A stretch of DNA of 64,000 nucleotides, from positions 62,001 through 126,000 of the forward strand of contig NZ_NSKH01000004.1 in the NCBI RefSeq assembly GCF_003144095.1, in the 5' to 3' direction. This DNA comes from Streptomyces sp. ICBB 8177. GTDB lineage: Bacteria > Actinomycetota > Actinomycetes > Streptomycetales > Streptomycetaceae. The translations under genes and the position numbers were made by a program. This document shows positions 8,216-15,904 of the stretch, one piece after another; within the stretch, counting starts at the first letter, position 1; the number at the start of each line of letters is the position of its first letter. The notes beneath the pieces are model-generated. The model was not told where the DNA came from. It saw only the letters and a program-made list of their open reading frames with translations, and did not search any database.

Positions 8216-9765
8216 CGGGCGCCGCCGGTGCTCCGGCCGCGCCGACCGGCCGGGGGCCCGGACGGACGGTAGACGACGAGCGGTTCGGAGGCCTTGGTGA
8301 GCGTCGTGTGCGGGGGCGCTGTCGTCACCTCGCCGTCGTAGGCCAGATGCGTGCCGTGCGGGATGCCGCTGACGCGCAGGGACGTGGCGGTGCGGGCCCG
8401 GTAGAACGGTGAGCGGTGCAGCGCCCCGGTGAGTGCCGCCGCCAGCAGCCTGGTCCTGGCGAACGTGCCGCCTTCCACGACGCGCACGTCGAGCCGTCCG
8501 TCGGCCAGGTCGCGGCGGTGCGAGGGGGCCAGGCCCGCGCTCGGGTAGGCGCAGTTGCCCGCGAAGAGCAGCCAGACCTGCCGCTGCCGGCCGTCGATGA
8601 CCAGGGGAACCGGCCGGGACGTGCGCAGGACGTGCACGGCGGCGAGCAGACCGGCGGGCCAGCTGCCCAGCCGGCGCGCCCAGCGTTCCCGCAACCGCAC
8701 CAGTTCCGGGTAGGCGCCGATGCTGAAGGTGTTGAGGAACGGGACGGCCGCACCGTCCGATCCGGTGAAGCGCGCGACATCGATGCGTGCCGCCCGCCCC
8801 GCGCACACCGCGGCGGCCGTCTGCGCCACGGTCTGTATGCCCAGGTCGGCGGCGAGGTGGTTGTAGGTGCCGCCGGGGAAGACGGCGAGCGGTACACCGG
8901 AGCGCGCGGCGGCGACGGCGGCGCGGTTCACACTGCCGTCGCCGCCCCACACGCCGAGCGCACCGCCGCGTTCGGCCGCCTGCCGGGCCGCCTTCTCCAG
9001 CAGCGTGCCGAAGTCGTCGTCCTCGGTGGCGTCGACGATGTCGGCCTTCGGCAGCGCGGAGCGCAGGCAGTCGGCGGGTGAGGTGAGCACGGCCGGTGTG
9101 CCGGAGGCGTGGTTGACGACGACGGTGAGTCCGTCGCCGTCGGCCAGGGCGGGCGCGTCGGCGGCCGGGGGCGCCACCCTGCGCGGGACGGGGAAGGCCC
9201 GCCGCACGACGAGTGCGGCGGCCACGCCGACGGCCGCTCCGGCGAGCACGTCGCTGGGGTAGTGCACACCGGTGTAGACCCGGGAGAACGCCACGGACGC
9301 GGCGACCGGCGCGACCAGCACTCCCCATCGCGGCTCCTCGAGGGCCACGCCGAGCGCGAACGCGGCGGCGGACGCGGCGTGGCCGGAGGGGAAGGAGGTG
9401 GTTGCGGGCTGACGGCGCAGCCTGCGCACGGCGGGCACGTCGGTCAGCGCGGGGCGCGCCCGGCGCACCGCCCACTTGGCCATGGTGTTGACGACCGTGG
9501 ACGCGACGGCGAGAGATCCGACGCCGCGCAGTGCGGCACGGCGGCCGGTGCGACCCGACAGGGCTGCGACACCGGCGGCGGTGCCCAGCCACAGCACACC
9601 GTGGTTGGCGCTGCGGCTCAGCCCTGGCAGCACCTGCTCCGCTCCGGGCCAGCGCCGCAACGCCACTTCCCGGAAGGCCTGCCGGTCCAGCCGCCCGAGT
9701 CGCTCCGCCACGCTCCCACGTCCCACGACCACCCGGGCCGCCGTCTCAGTCGTCCTGCGTCTCAT
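8212..9765 (-). CDS. PAP2 phosphatase-diacylglycerol kinase fusion
   Basis: This 517-residue protein joins two lipid enzymes. Residues 60-200 are a PAP2 phosphatase with KWAVRRARP, FPSGHAAS and SRVYTGVHYPSD, the three acid-phosphatase motifs. Residues 215-500 are a DAGK/sphingosine kinase-type catalytic domain with WGGDGSVN and FPGGTYNHLA. The two activities would interconvert lipid phosphates and their dephosphorylated forms. The N-terminal half has several hydrophobic segments, so the protein is probably membrane bound. It overlaps the downstream YihY gene by 4 nt. Similar fusions occur widely in actinomycetes. Confidence 0.92.
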   Translation of the reverse strand: MRRRTTETAARVVVGRGSVAERLGRLDRQAFREVALRRWPGAEQVLPGLSRSANHGVLWLGTAAGVAALSGRTGRRAALRGVGSLAVASTVVNTMAKWAVRRARPALTDVPAVRRLRRQPATTSFPSGHAASAAAFALGVALEEPRWGVLVAPVAASVAFSRVYTGVHYPSDVLAGAAVGVAAALVVRRAFPVPRRVAPPAADAPALADGDGLTVVVNHASGTPAVLTSPADCLRSALPKADIVDATEDDDFGTLLEKAARQAAERGGALGVWGGDGSVNRAAVAAARSGVPLAVFPGGTYNHLAADLGIQTVAQTAAAVCAGRAARIDVARFTGSDGAAVPFLNTFSIGAYPELVRLRERWARRLGSWPAGLLAAVHVLRTSRPVPLVIDGRQRQVWLLFAGNCAYPSAGLAPSHRRDLADGRLDVRVVEGGTFARTRLLAAALTGALHRSPFYRARTATSLRVSGIPHGTHLAYDGEVTTAPPHTTLTKASEPLVVYRPSGPPAGRRGRSTGGAR

Positions 9766-9982
9766 GGCGCACGGTTACCCGGTGACGGCTCGTCAATGCG
9801 CTTCGTGACGCGACGGCGACGAGGAGGCGCTGCGGCCGCCCGCCCGCCGCGCCCAACTCTGCGGCGAACACCGGGCGTTGCGGCTCCGGCGGGCTGGTCG
9901 TACCTCGCCGAGCGAGGAGGCGAGGGGGAAGGGGATGTCGGTGCCGGGGACTTCGGCTCACCACTCGCGGCGATCCCTCGTC

Positions 9983-10014
9983 CGAGCCACGGCGGATCGG
10001 ACCGCCGTGGCTCG
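9983..10014 (-). terminator. Perfect hairpin terminator after the SDR gene
   Basis: A 13-bp perfect stem (9983-9995 with 10002-10014, loop ATCGGA) lies 15 bp beyond the stop of the minus-strand SDR gene at 10030. It probably terminates that transcript. The rest of the 264-bp gap down to 9766 shows no gene. Confidence 0.65.
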
Positions 10015-10029
10015 ATGGGAACCGGGCCG

Positions 10030-10926
10030 TCAGTGCGCCGCGTACGCCCCGGCGGCGATGTCCTCGATGAGGCCGGGGCCGGTCGGGGTCCACCCGAGGA
10101 GCCGCTGCGTCTCGGTCGAGGTCGCCGCCAGGTCCATGGCGAAGAAGGTGCTGATCCACCCGAAGTGGTCCTGGAGGTCGTCAGGTTCGATCGAGGTCAC
10201 CGGCAGGTCGAAGGCGCGGCCGATCGCCTCGGCGATGTCGCGGGTGGTGACGCCCTCCTCCGCCACGGCGTGCAGCCGGGCCCCGGCGGGCGCCTTCTCC
10301 AGTCCGAGGGCGACCATGCGCGCGGCGTCGGTGCGGTGCACGGCGGCCCAGCGGTTGGTCCCGTCGCCGGGGTAGCCGGAGACGCCGGTGCGGCGGGCGG
10401 CCTCGGCGATGACCGCGATGAAGCCGTGGTCACCGGTGCCGTGCACGGTCGGCGCGAACCGCAGGCTCACCGGGTGCACGCCGCGGTCGGCGAACTCCAG
10501 CGCCAGGTTCTCGCTGCCGCCGCGCGGGGACTGCGGGCCGTGGAACGGGGACGGGTCGGCCTCGGTGGCCGGCCTGCCCCGGGTGAGCCCGGCGACGCCG
10601 GACGCGAGCAGGAAGGGCCGGCCCGAGCCCGCGAGCGCGTCGCCGATGGTCTGGACGGCGCCGCGTTCGGCCGCGTTGGAGGCCGCCTGGTTCGCGAAGT
10701 CGTGCTTGTTGGCGAGGTGGATCACGGCCTCCGCCTCCTCGGCGCCTGCCCGGATGCCGTCCAGGTCGTCGAGGTCGCCGCGGCGGACCCGCGCGCCCCT
10801 GGCCTGGAGGGCGTCCGCGGACGCCTGCGACCTGGCCAGCCCGGTGACCTCGTGTCCCGCGGCGAGCAGCTCGCCGACGACCGCACTGCCGATCCATCCG
10901 GAGGCTCCGGTGACGAATACACGCAT
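10030..10926 (-). CDS. Extended SDR, NAD(P)-dependent epimerase/reductase
   Basis: This 298-residue Rossmann-fold protein begins MRVFVTGASGWIGSAVV, a TGxxGxxG dinucleotide motif. Sequence continues as an NAD-dependent epimerase/dehydratase (VIHLAN, RFAPTVHG). A canonical YxxxK dyad is not clearly preserved; the expected position reads PQSPRGGSENLALEF, so catalytic competence or substrate is uncertain. A TetR regulator is divergently encoded, and a two-copy operator lies between them. The likely role is reduction of a small carbonyl or xenobiotic, induced by the TetR ligand. Confidence 0.85.
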   Translation of the reverse strand: MRVFVTGASGWIGSAVVGELLAAGHEVTGLARSQASADALQARGARVRRGDLDDLDGIRAGAEEAEAVIHLANKHDFANQAASNAAERGAVQTIGDALAGSGRPFLLASGVAGLTRGRPATEADPSPFHGPQSPRGGSENLALEFADRGVHPVSLRFAPTVHGTGDHGFIAVIAEAARRTGVSGYPGDGTNRWAAVHRTDAARMVALGLEKAPAGARLHAVAEEGVTTRDIAEAIGRAFDLPVTSIEPDDLQDHFGWISTFFAMDLAATSTETQRLLGWTPTGPGLIEDIAAGAYAAH

Positions 10927-10993
10927 GACATGACCCCTCTTCGGCGCCCGCGCAAGGAGGGCGCCCGTTGGGAACGGCTATTGATGCCCTGAT

Positions 10994-11054
10994 GTCGGTT
11001 ACTGACATCAGCTGCGAGACCCACCCTACGCCTGCACGTCAGTTCCTGTCATCA
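10994..11054. promoter_or_regulatory. Two-copy operator in the SDR/TetR divergon
   Basis: GTCGGTTACTGACATCA (10994-11010) and GTCAGTTCCTGTCATCA (11038-11054) match at 14 of 17 positions, 44 bp apart. The first lies within a perfect inverted repeat with 8-bp arms (10989-10996 and 11004-11011). The second ends 14 bp before the TetR start codon. The arrangement suggests the TetR protein represses both itself and the SDR gene. Confidence 0.65.
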
Positions 11055-11068
11055 CTACACTCGTCGGC

Positions 11069-11653
11069 ATGGTGCGTTGGGAACCGGGGACTCCGGAGCG
11101 GCTGCAGAGGGCGGCACTCGAGCTGTTCGCCACCCGTGGCTACGAGCAGACGACCGCTACGGAGATCGCGCGGTCCGTGGGACTGACCGAGCGCACGTTC
11201 TTCCGTCACTTCACCGACAAGCGCGAGGTCCTCTTCCACGGCCAGCACCTCCTGGAAGAGGCGTTCGTGACCGGCATGCGATCCGCTCCGGCCGACGCTT
11301 CCCCGCTCGACGTCGTCATGTGCGCGCTGCGGTCGGCCTCGGAGTTCTTCACCGACGAGCGCCGTCCGCACTCGCGCACCCGGCAGTCGGTCATCGACCG
11401 CAACCCCGCCCTGCAAGAGCGCGAACTGCACAAACTCGACAGCCTCGCCGCCACCGTCGCGGAATCCCTGCGGGCGCGCGGCGTCGGTGAGCCGTCCGCG
11501 ACCCTGGCGGCGAAGACGGGTATGACCGTGTTCGGTACGGCGTTCACCCTGTGGATCCGCGAGGGCGAGGACCGCTCGCTGGCGGACGTCGCCGACGAGG
11601 TGCTGCGGCAGCTGCTGGAACTGGTCGACCGGGTGTCGCCCGCCGGGCCCTGA
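11069..11653 (+). CDS. TetR-family transcriptional regulator
   Basis: This 194-residue protein has a TetR N-terminal HTH at residues 10-57 (LELFATRGYEQTTATEIARSVGLTERTFFRHFTDK), followed by a helical ligand-binding domain. ATG at 11069 has no convincing ribosome site. A short-leader or leaderless transcript is likely, given the operator ending at 11054. It is divergent from the SDR gene and presumably controls it. Confidence 0.92.
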   Translation: MVRWEPGTPERLQRAALELFATRGYEQTTATEIARSVGLTERTFFRHFTDKREVLFHGQHLLEEAFVTGMRSAPADASPLDVVMCALRSASEFFTDERRPHSRTRQSVIDRNPALQERELHKLDSLAATVAESLRARGVGEPSATLAAKTGMTVFGTAFTLWIREGEDRSLADVADEVLRQLLELVDRVSPAGP

Positions 11654-11752
11654 TTCCCCACGGCCTTTCCGACTGCGGCTCGCGGAGTCCGGGTCTAGCG
11701 TGGAGGGACACCGCCATCCCGGTGATGGCCCCGGCCGAGTCAGGTGAGCGAC

Positions 11753-11950
11753 ATGACGGATTCAGCGGACGAGGAGACGTCCACAGCCGGCGGCGGGCCG
11801 GCCCGCTTCCGCACGGGCGCGGAACGGCCGTTCGACCCGGAGGACCTGGTGATGGCGTCCGGTCGGGACGTCACACCCGAGCGGGTCGAGCAGGCGCGAC
11901 GGCTGATCGAGGAGAAGGGCGCGGCCGCGCTGGAGCGGTACCTCCCCTGA
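11753..11950 (+). CDS. Small hydrophilic protein, unknown function
   Basis: This 65-residue acidic protein starts MTDSADEETST and ends in a helix (RVEQARRLIEEKGAAALERYLP). AGGTGA immediately upstream of ATG 11753 acts as ribosome site; an in-frame GTG lies at 11744. No catalytic motif is visible. Its last codons and stop are duplicated downstream (see the repeat at 11927-11998). Confidence 0.7.
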   Translation: MTDSADEETSTAGGGPARFRTGAERPFDPEDLVMASGRDVTPERVEQARRLIEEKGAAALERYLP

Positions 11951-11998
11951 CCGCGCCCTGCCGCCGTCCGCGCTGGAGCGGCATCCCTCCTGACCGCG
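11927..11998 (+). repeat. Imperfect duplication of a gene tail including its stop codon
   Basis: A 29-bp segment at 11927-11955 (coding ALERYLP-stop, then CCGCG) recurs at 11970-11998 with four substitutions; the period is 43 bp. The second copy would read ALERHPS-stop in its own frame. The element resembles the 37-bp tail duplication at 36162-36235. Confidence 0.75.
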
Positions 11999-12115
11999 AC
12001 CCCCGCCAGGGCGGCGCCGCAGGTCGGCGTACCACGCCCATCCCGGCCGCGCCGCCCGCGACGGACGCACTCGGCCGGAGCGTCCGCGCCGTGAGGGCGG
12101 CTCGGGCCCTGTGCG

Positions 12116-12979
12116 TCAGTGCGCGGACAGGTGCTCGCGGAGCACGGCGTCCAGGGTGGCGGGCTCCCGGCCGAGCAGGGAGGCGAGGGTCGGGTCGACG
12201 GTGGCGAACTCGCCGGCGCGGCTCGCGGGGAAGATGCCGAGCAACTGGCCCGCCAGTTCGGCGGGGACGCCTTGTTCGGTCATCCGCTCCCGGTACTCGT
12301 CGTCGGGGACGGTCACCCTCGCGATCGTCCGGCCCGTGAGCTTGGTCGCGATGGCGGCGATGTCCGCGAAGGTGAGCGCGCGTCCCGCGGTCAGCGGCGG
12401 CGTGGGGCCGTCGAAGCGGCCTTCGTCGGCCAGGATGGCAGCCGTCGCTTCGGCGAGGTCGGCGTGCGCGGTCCAGGCGACCGGCCCGTCGGCGGGGAGT
12501 GCGAGCCGGCCTGCCTGCACCGCGTGGCCGAGGAAGTGTGCCGCGCTGGCGGCGTAGAACCCGTTGCGCAGCGAGGTGAACGGCACACCGCAGCCACGCA
12601 GGACCTCCTCCGTCGCTGCGTGGTCGCGGCAGGCCTGGAAGTGCGATGTCGCGCCGGCTCCCATCTGGCTGGTGTAGAGGATGCGACGGGCGCCTGCCGC
12701 GACAGCCGCTTCGATCGCGGTGCGGTGCTGCCTGACGCACTCCTCGCCCATCGCGTCGACGGAGACGATGAGCACCTGCGAGGCGCCCTCGAAGGCGTGC
12801 GCGAGGCCGGCGGCGTCGGTGAAGCTGCCCTGGCGTACCCGTACCCCCCGGTCGGCGAGTCCCTGCGCCTTCCGGGGGTCCCGGACGCTGACGCCGACGC
12901 GGTCCGCCGGCACGCGAGTGAGCAGCCGCTCGACTGTTCGACGCCCCAGCTGTCCGGTGGCTCCGGTGACGATGATCAT
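12116..12979 (-). CDS. NmrA-type NAD(P)-binding oxidoreductase
   Basis: This 287-residue atypical SDR opens MIIVTGATGQLGRRTVERLL. It lacks a normal YxxxK dyad, as in NmrA/QOR2-like proteins, which act as NADPH-dependent quinone reductases or redox sensors. ATG at 12979 is preferred because GGGAG lies 6-10 nt upstream; longer in-frame starts have no ribosome site. A divergent TetR gene starts 97 bp away, and a repeat-rich operator region lies between. Confidence 0.87.
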   Translation of the reverse strand: MIIVTGATGQLGRRTVERLLTRVPADRVGVSVRDPRKAQGLADRGVRVRQGSFTDAAGLAHAFEGASQVLIVSVDAMGEECVRQHRTAIEAAVAAGARRILYTSQMGAGATSHFQACRDHAATEEVLRGCGVPFTSLRNGFYAASAAHFLGHAVQAGRLALPADGPVAWTAHADLAEATAAILADEGRFDGPTPPLTAGRALTFADIAAIATKLTGRTIARVTVPDDEYRERMTEQGVPAELAGQLLGIFPASRAGEFATVDPTLASLLGREPATLDAVLREHLSAH

Positions 12980-13004
12980 GATGCGCTCCCGTGTCGAGAT
13001 ACCT

Positions 13005-13072
13005 GATTCCATTGGAAACAACACAACGGTATCATCGATACTAACAGTGGAATCAAAAGCGCGGTATCATCG
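13005..13072. promoter_or_regulatory. Operator-like repeats in the NmrA/TetR divergon
   Basis: GGTATCATCG occurs at 13028-13037 and 13063-13072. The first is part of the palindrome GTATC-ATC-GATAC (13029-13041). GATTCCA (13005-13011) and TGGAATC (13048-13054) form an outer inverted repeat. This is locally AT-rich DNA just before the TetR ATG at 13077, fitting an autoregulated TetR divergon. Confidence 0.6.
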
Positions 13073-13076
13073 GTTC

Positions 13077-13823
13077 ATGCCAGAACGTTCAACCAGCGAA
13101 GACGGCACGGGGGCCCCCGCGTACGGCGCCGCGTCCCCGGGCAGGGAGCAGACCCGGCAGCGGGTCGTCGAGGCGGCCATCGGTCTGCTGACGCGCGGCG
13201 GTCGCGACGCGGTGACCACCCGCGCGGTCGCCGACGCGGCAGGCCTGCAACCGCCGGCCATCTACCGGCTGTTCGGCGACAAGGACGGGCTGCTGGACGC
13301 GGTGGTCGAGTACGGCTTCGCCGCGTTCCTCGCCACGAAGCACGTCGATCCCGAACCCCAGGACCCCATCGAGGACCTGCGGGCCGGCTGGGACGTCGCG
13401 ATCGAGTTCGGTCTGGCCAACCCGGCGTTGTACACGCTGATGTACACCGAGCCCAGCCGGACCAGTTCGGCCGCCTTCAAGGCGGGCATGGAGATCCTCA
13501 GGGGCCGCATCCGGCGCCTGGCCGCCGGAGGGTGGCTCCGCGTCGACGAGGAACTCGCCGCCCAGATCATCCACGCCACGGCGCGCGGCGCGGTGCTCAC
13601 CTGGCTGTCCCTGCCCCAGGACCGGCGTGACCCGGCCCTGTTGAGCACCCTTCGGGAGTCCATGGTCGCCGCTGTCACCAACCAGCAGCCGGCCGTGGAG
13701 CACTCGGGTCCGGCCGGTGCCGCCCGTGCCCTGCGCGCCGCGCTGCCGGAACAGACGAGTCTCAGCAGTGCCGAGCAGCTTCTGCTGCGGGAGTGGCTGG
13801 ACCGCCTCGCCGCCGAAGCCTGA
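13077..13823 (+). CDS. TetR-family transcriptional regulator
   Basis: This 248-residue regulator has an HTH at about residues 25-70 (VVEAAIGLLTRGGRDAVTTRAVADAAGLQPPAIYRLFGDKDGLLDAV). A TetR C-terminal effector domain follows, with a longer than usual C-terminal extension. It is divergent from the NmrA-like reductase, with shared operators. The start at ATG 13077 follows the second GGTATCATCG copy directly, so bound repressor would block the start region. Confidence 0.92.
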   Translation: MPERSTSEDGTGAPAYGAASPGREQTRQRVVEAAIGLLTRGGRDAVTTRAVADAAGLQPPAIYRLFGDKDGLLDAVVEYGFAAFLATKHVDPEPQDPIEDLRAGWDVAIEFGLANPALYTLMYTEPSRTSSAAFKAGMEILRGRIRRLAAGGWLRVDEELAAQIIHATARGAVLTWLSLPQDRRDPALLSTLRESMVAAVTNQQPAVEHSGPAGAARALRAALPEQTSLSSAEQLLLREWLDRLAAEA

Positions 13824-13923
13824 CCCGGCGAGGGCCCGGACCTCGCGGGCCGCCCCTCGCTGCCCGCCGGGTCCGCCCGGCCCGTCCCGCCCACTCCGGC
13901 CGACCGTGGGATCGGCGAGCGGG

Positions 13924-15462
13924 TCAGGCCTCGGGGCCGGTGCCCGGTGCGGGGTGGTCGTCCGACGCGGCGAGTTCGGCGAGGGTCACCGGCGCGGCGA
14001 ACGGCCGTTTGCCGAAGGCGGCCAACGCCTCCGCGGTGGAGGGGCGTCCGGTGAGGTCCCGTGTGATCAACGCGGTGGCGAATCCGCACACCCGCCCCTG
14101 GCACATCCCCATGCCGGGCCGGGCCAGCATCTTGACGGTACGCGGGTCCTCGGCGCCGAGTTCCCGCACCGCGTGCCGGACGGCTCCGAACGGGACCTCC
14201 TCGCACCGGCACACCACGGTGTCCTCCTCCAGCCACGACGTCCAGCCGGCGGGCACCGGGCAGGCGGCGTGCAGGGCCTCGGCGAAGCGGCGGCCTCGAC
14301 GCGCTCCGGCACGCAGCCGCCTCGCCCGGCGGGCGCGCAGCGCGGCGTCGGTGTCGGCCGCAGTGCCGGGACCCGCCTCCCCCGGACGGCCCGGCCCCGC
14401 GCCGCCGCCCGCGCTCCCGGCGCGGCTCAGGTCCGCGGCGACCGCGAGCCCGCTCAGCCGCCCCTCGCGCACCGCCTGCGTCGCGCCCGCGACCCCGGTG
14501 GTCTCCCCCGCCGCGTACAGACCGGGCACCGTGGTGCGTTGTCCGTCGTCCACCCGGACGACCAGCGAGCCGTCGGCGTCCAGCCGAGTGCGCGCGCCGA
14601 GCGTCAGGAGGAGGTCCAACGACGGCGTGAAGCCCCACCCGAGCGCCACCAGGTCGGCCGGCACCGTGACCCGGGTCCCTTCCCTGGGGCGGCCGTCGTG
14701 GTCGAGTGCGCTGAGATCGACGGCTCGCACGCGGTCCTCGCCGTGCACCCGGGTGACGGCTGTCCTGGTCCGGTACGGGATGCGGTGGCGGGTCAGCAGG
14801 GCCGCGTAGCGGAGCGCCTCGACGGCCTTGGCGGGTTCGCTCAGTGCCGCGACGGGCCGCCGCAGCCATCCGCGTACCGGGGCGTTCGCCTCGCAGACGG
14901 CGACCACGCGCGCGCCCGCTCCGGCCAGCCCGGCCGCGACGGCGGCCAGGAACGGTCCGGTGCCCGCGACCACCACGCGGCGTCCGGCCACCGTACCGTG
15001 CTCCTTGAGCAGCGCCTGCGCCCCGCCCGCCGCCATCACCCCCGGCAGATCCCATCCGGGCACCGGCAACTGACGGTCGTACCCGCCCGTGCACACGATG
15101 AGGCGGCGCGAGCCGACGCTCGCGACGGCGGTGTCCGGTGTGACGTCGTGTGCCGGGCGCAGCCGCAGGACGAAGCCGTCGTCGCGACGATCGGCCCGCC
15201 ACACCTGGTGACCGCTCACCAACCGGACACCGTGGCGCGCGGTGTCGGCGCGCAACCTGCTGTACGTGCCCCGCCCGTGCGTTCCGGGCCCGGGCCCCGC
15301 GGTGTCGGGCCCGTGGCGCCAGTATTGGCCGCCGGGGCGGGCACCGCAGTCCACGACCACGACGTCGAGCCCCGCGGCGGCGGCCTCCGCGGCCGCGGCG
15401 AGTCCGGCGGGCCCGGCCCCGACGACCGCGACGTCCGCTGTGAGTACGTCACTCGACCGCAT
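13924..15462 (-). CDS. D-hydroxyproline dehydrogenase alpha-type subunit (FAD, BFD domain)
   Basis: This 512-residue NAD(P)/FAD-type oxidoreductase has VAVVGAGPAGLAAA (FAD site) near the N-terminus, a second dinucleotide fold (RRVVVAGTGPFLAAVAAGLAGAG) near 170, and GLYAAGETTGVAG near 335. The C-terminus is a BFD-like [2Fe-2S] domain with VVCRCEEVPFG and GMGMCQGRVCG. This matches the LhpE/HcnB subunit type of heteromeric amino acid dehydrogenases. ATG at 15462 follows CAGGGAG; the gene overlaps the gamma subunit by 14 nt. With the two upstream genes it would oxidise cis-4-hydroxy-D-proline to the pyrroline. Confidence 0.86.
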   Translation of the reverse strand: MRSSDVLTADVAVVGAGPAGLAAAAEAAAAGLDVVVVDCGARPGGQYWRHGPDTAGPGPGTHGRGTYSRLRADTARHGVRLVSGHQVWRADRRDDGFVLRLRPAHDVTPDTAVASVGSRRLIVCTGGYDRQLPVPGWDLPGVMAAGGAQALLKEHGTVAGRRVVVAGTGPFLAAVAAGLAGAGARVVAVCEANAPVRGWLRRPVAALSEPAKAVEALRYAALLTRHRIPYRTRTAVTRVHGEDRVRAVDLSALDHDGRPREGTRVTVPADLVALGWGFTPSLDLLLTLGARTRLDADGSLVVRVDDGQRTTVPGLYAAGETTGVAGATQAVREGRLSGLAVAADLSRAGSAGGGAGPGRPGEAGPGTAADTDAALRARRARRLRAGARRGRRFAEALHAACPVPAGWTSWLEEDTVVCRCEEVPFGAVRHAVRELGAEDPRTVKMLARPGMGMCQGRVCGFATALITRDLTGRPSTAEALAAFGKRPFAAPVTLAELAASDDHPAPGTGPEA

Positions 15463-15823
15463 CGCCACTCCCTGCACCGCGCCCTGTCTCGCGCGACCCG
15501 TCCTCCGTCGCCACGACTCCCTCCGGTCCCGGCCCGTCGTCCGCGCGCCTGCCGTCCTCCAGCCGCATGCCGTCGCGTACCGCGACGACGCAGGCGCGCT
15601 GGTCCGGGCGGCCGTCGACGCTGATCAGGCAGTCGTAGCAGACGCCGATCCCGCAGAAGAGACCGCGAGGCCTGCCGGCCTTCCGTGTGCCGCGCCAAGA
15701 GGTGATGCCCGCGCGCAGCAGCGCGGCGGCGACGCTCTGGCCGGGCCGTGCGGTGATGGCCCTGCCGGCGAAGTACACGCGGCACGGCTCGCCGTCGGGC
15801 CGGTCGTCCGGCTCGTGGGGCAC
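15449..15823 (-). CDS. D-hydroxyproline dehydrogenase gamma-type subunit ([2Fe-2S] ferredoxin-like)
   Basis: This 124-residue protein carries the cluster CGIGVCYDC-x10-CV, the HcnA/SoxA-like [2Fe-2S] binding pattern (LhpF in Pseudomonas). It would pass electrons between the two flavoprotein subunits. GTG at 15823 is preferred because GAGGAGG lies 6 nt upstream. A Gly/Asp-rich tail of about 30 residues after the domain has no assigned role. It overlaps the alpha subunit start. Confidence 0.83.
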   Translation of the reverse strand: MPHEPDDRPDGEPCRVYFAGRAITARPGQSVAAALLRAGITSWRGTRKAGRPRGLFCGIGVCYDCLISVDGRPDQRACVVAVRDGMRLEDGRRADDGPGPEGVVATEDGSRETGRGAGSGDAVE

Positions 15824-15904
15824 GGTGGTCCTCCTCGGTCGTGTCCTCTTGTCGTCCAGTCGCTTCGGGCACCGCACCGCCGGGTCGGCGTCACCTCGCT
15901 CGCG

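Noticed and set aside
9109..10992. A 627-codon plus-strand frame spanning three features
   Set aside because: It runs antisense to the PAP2-kinase and SDR genes and across a terminator hairpin; Gly/Arg-rich shadow.
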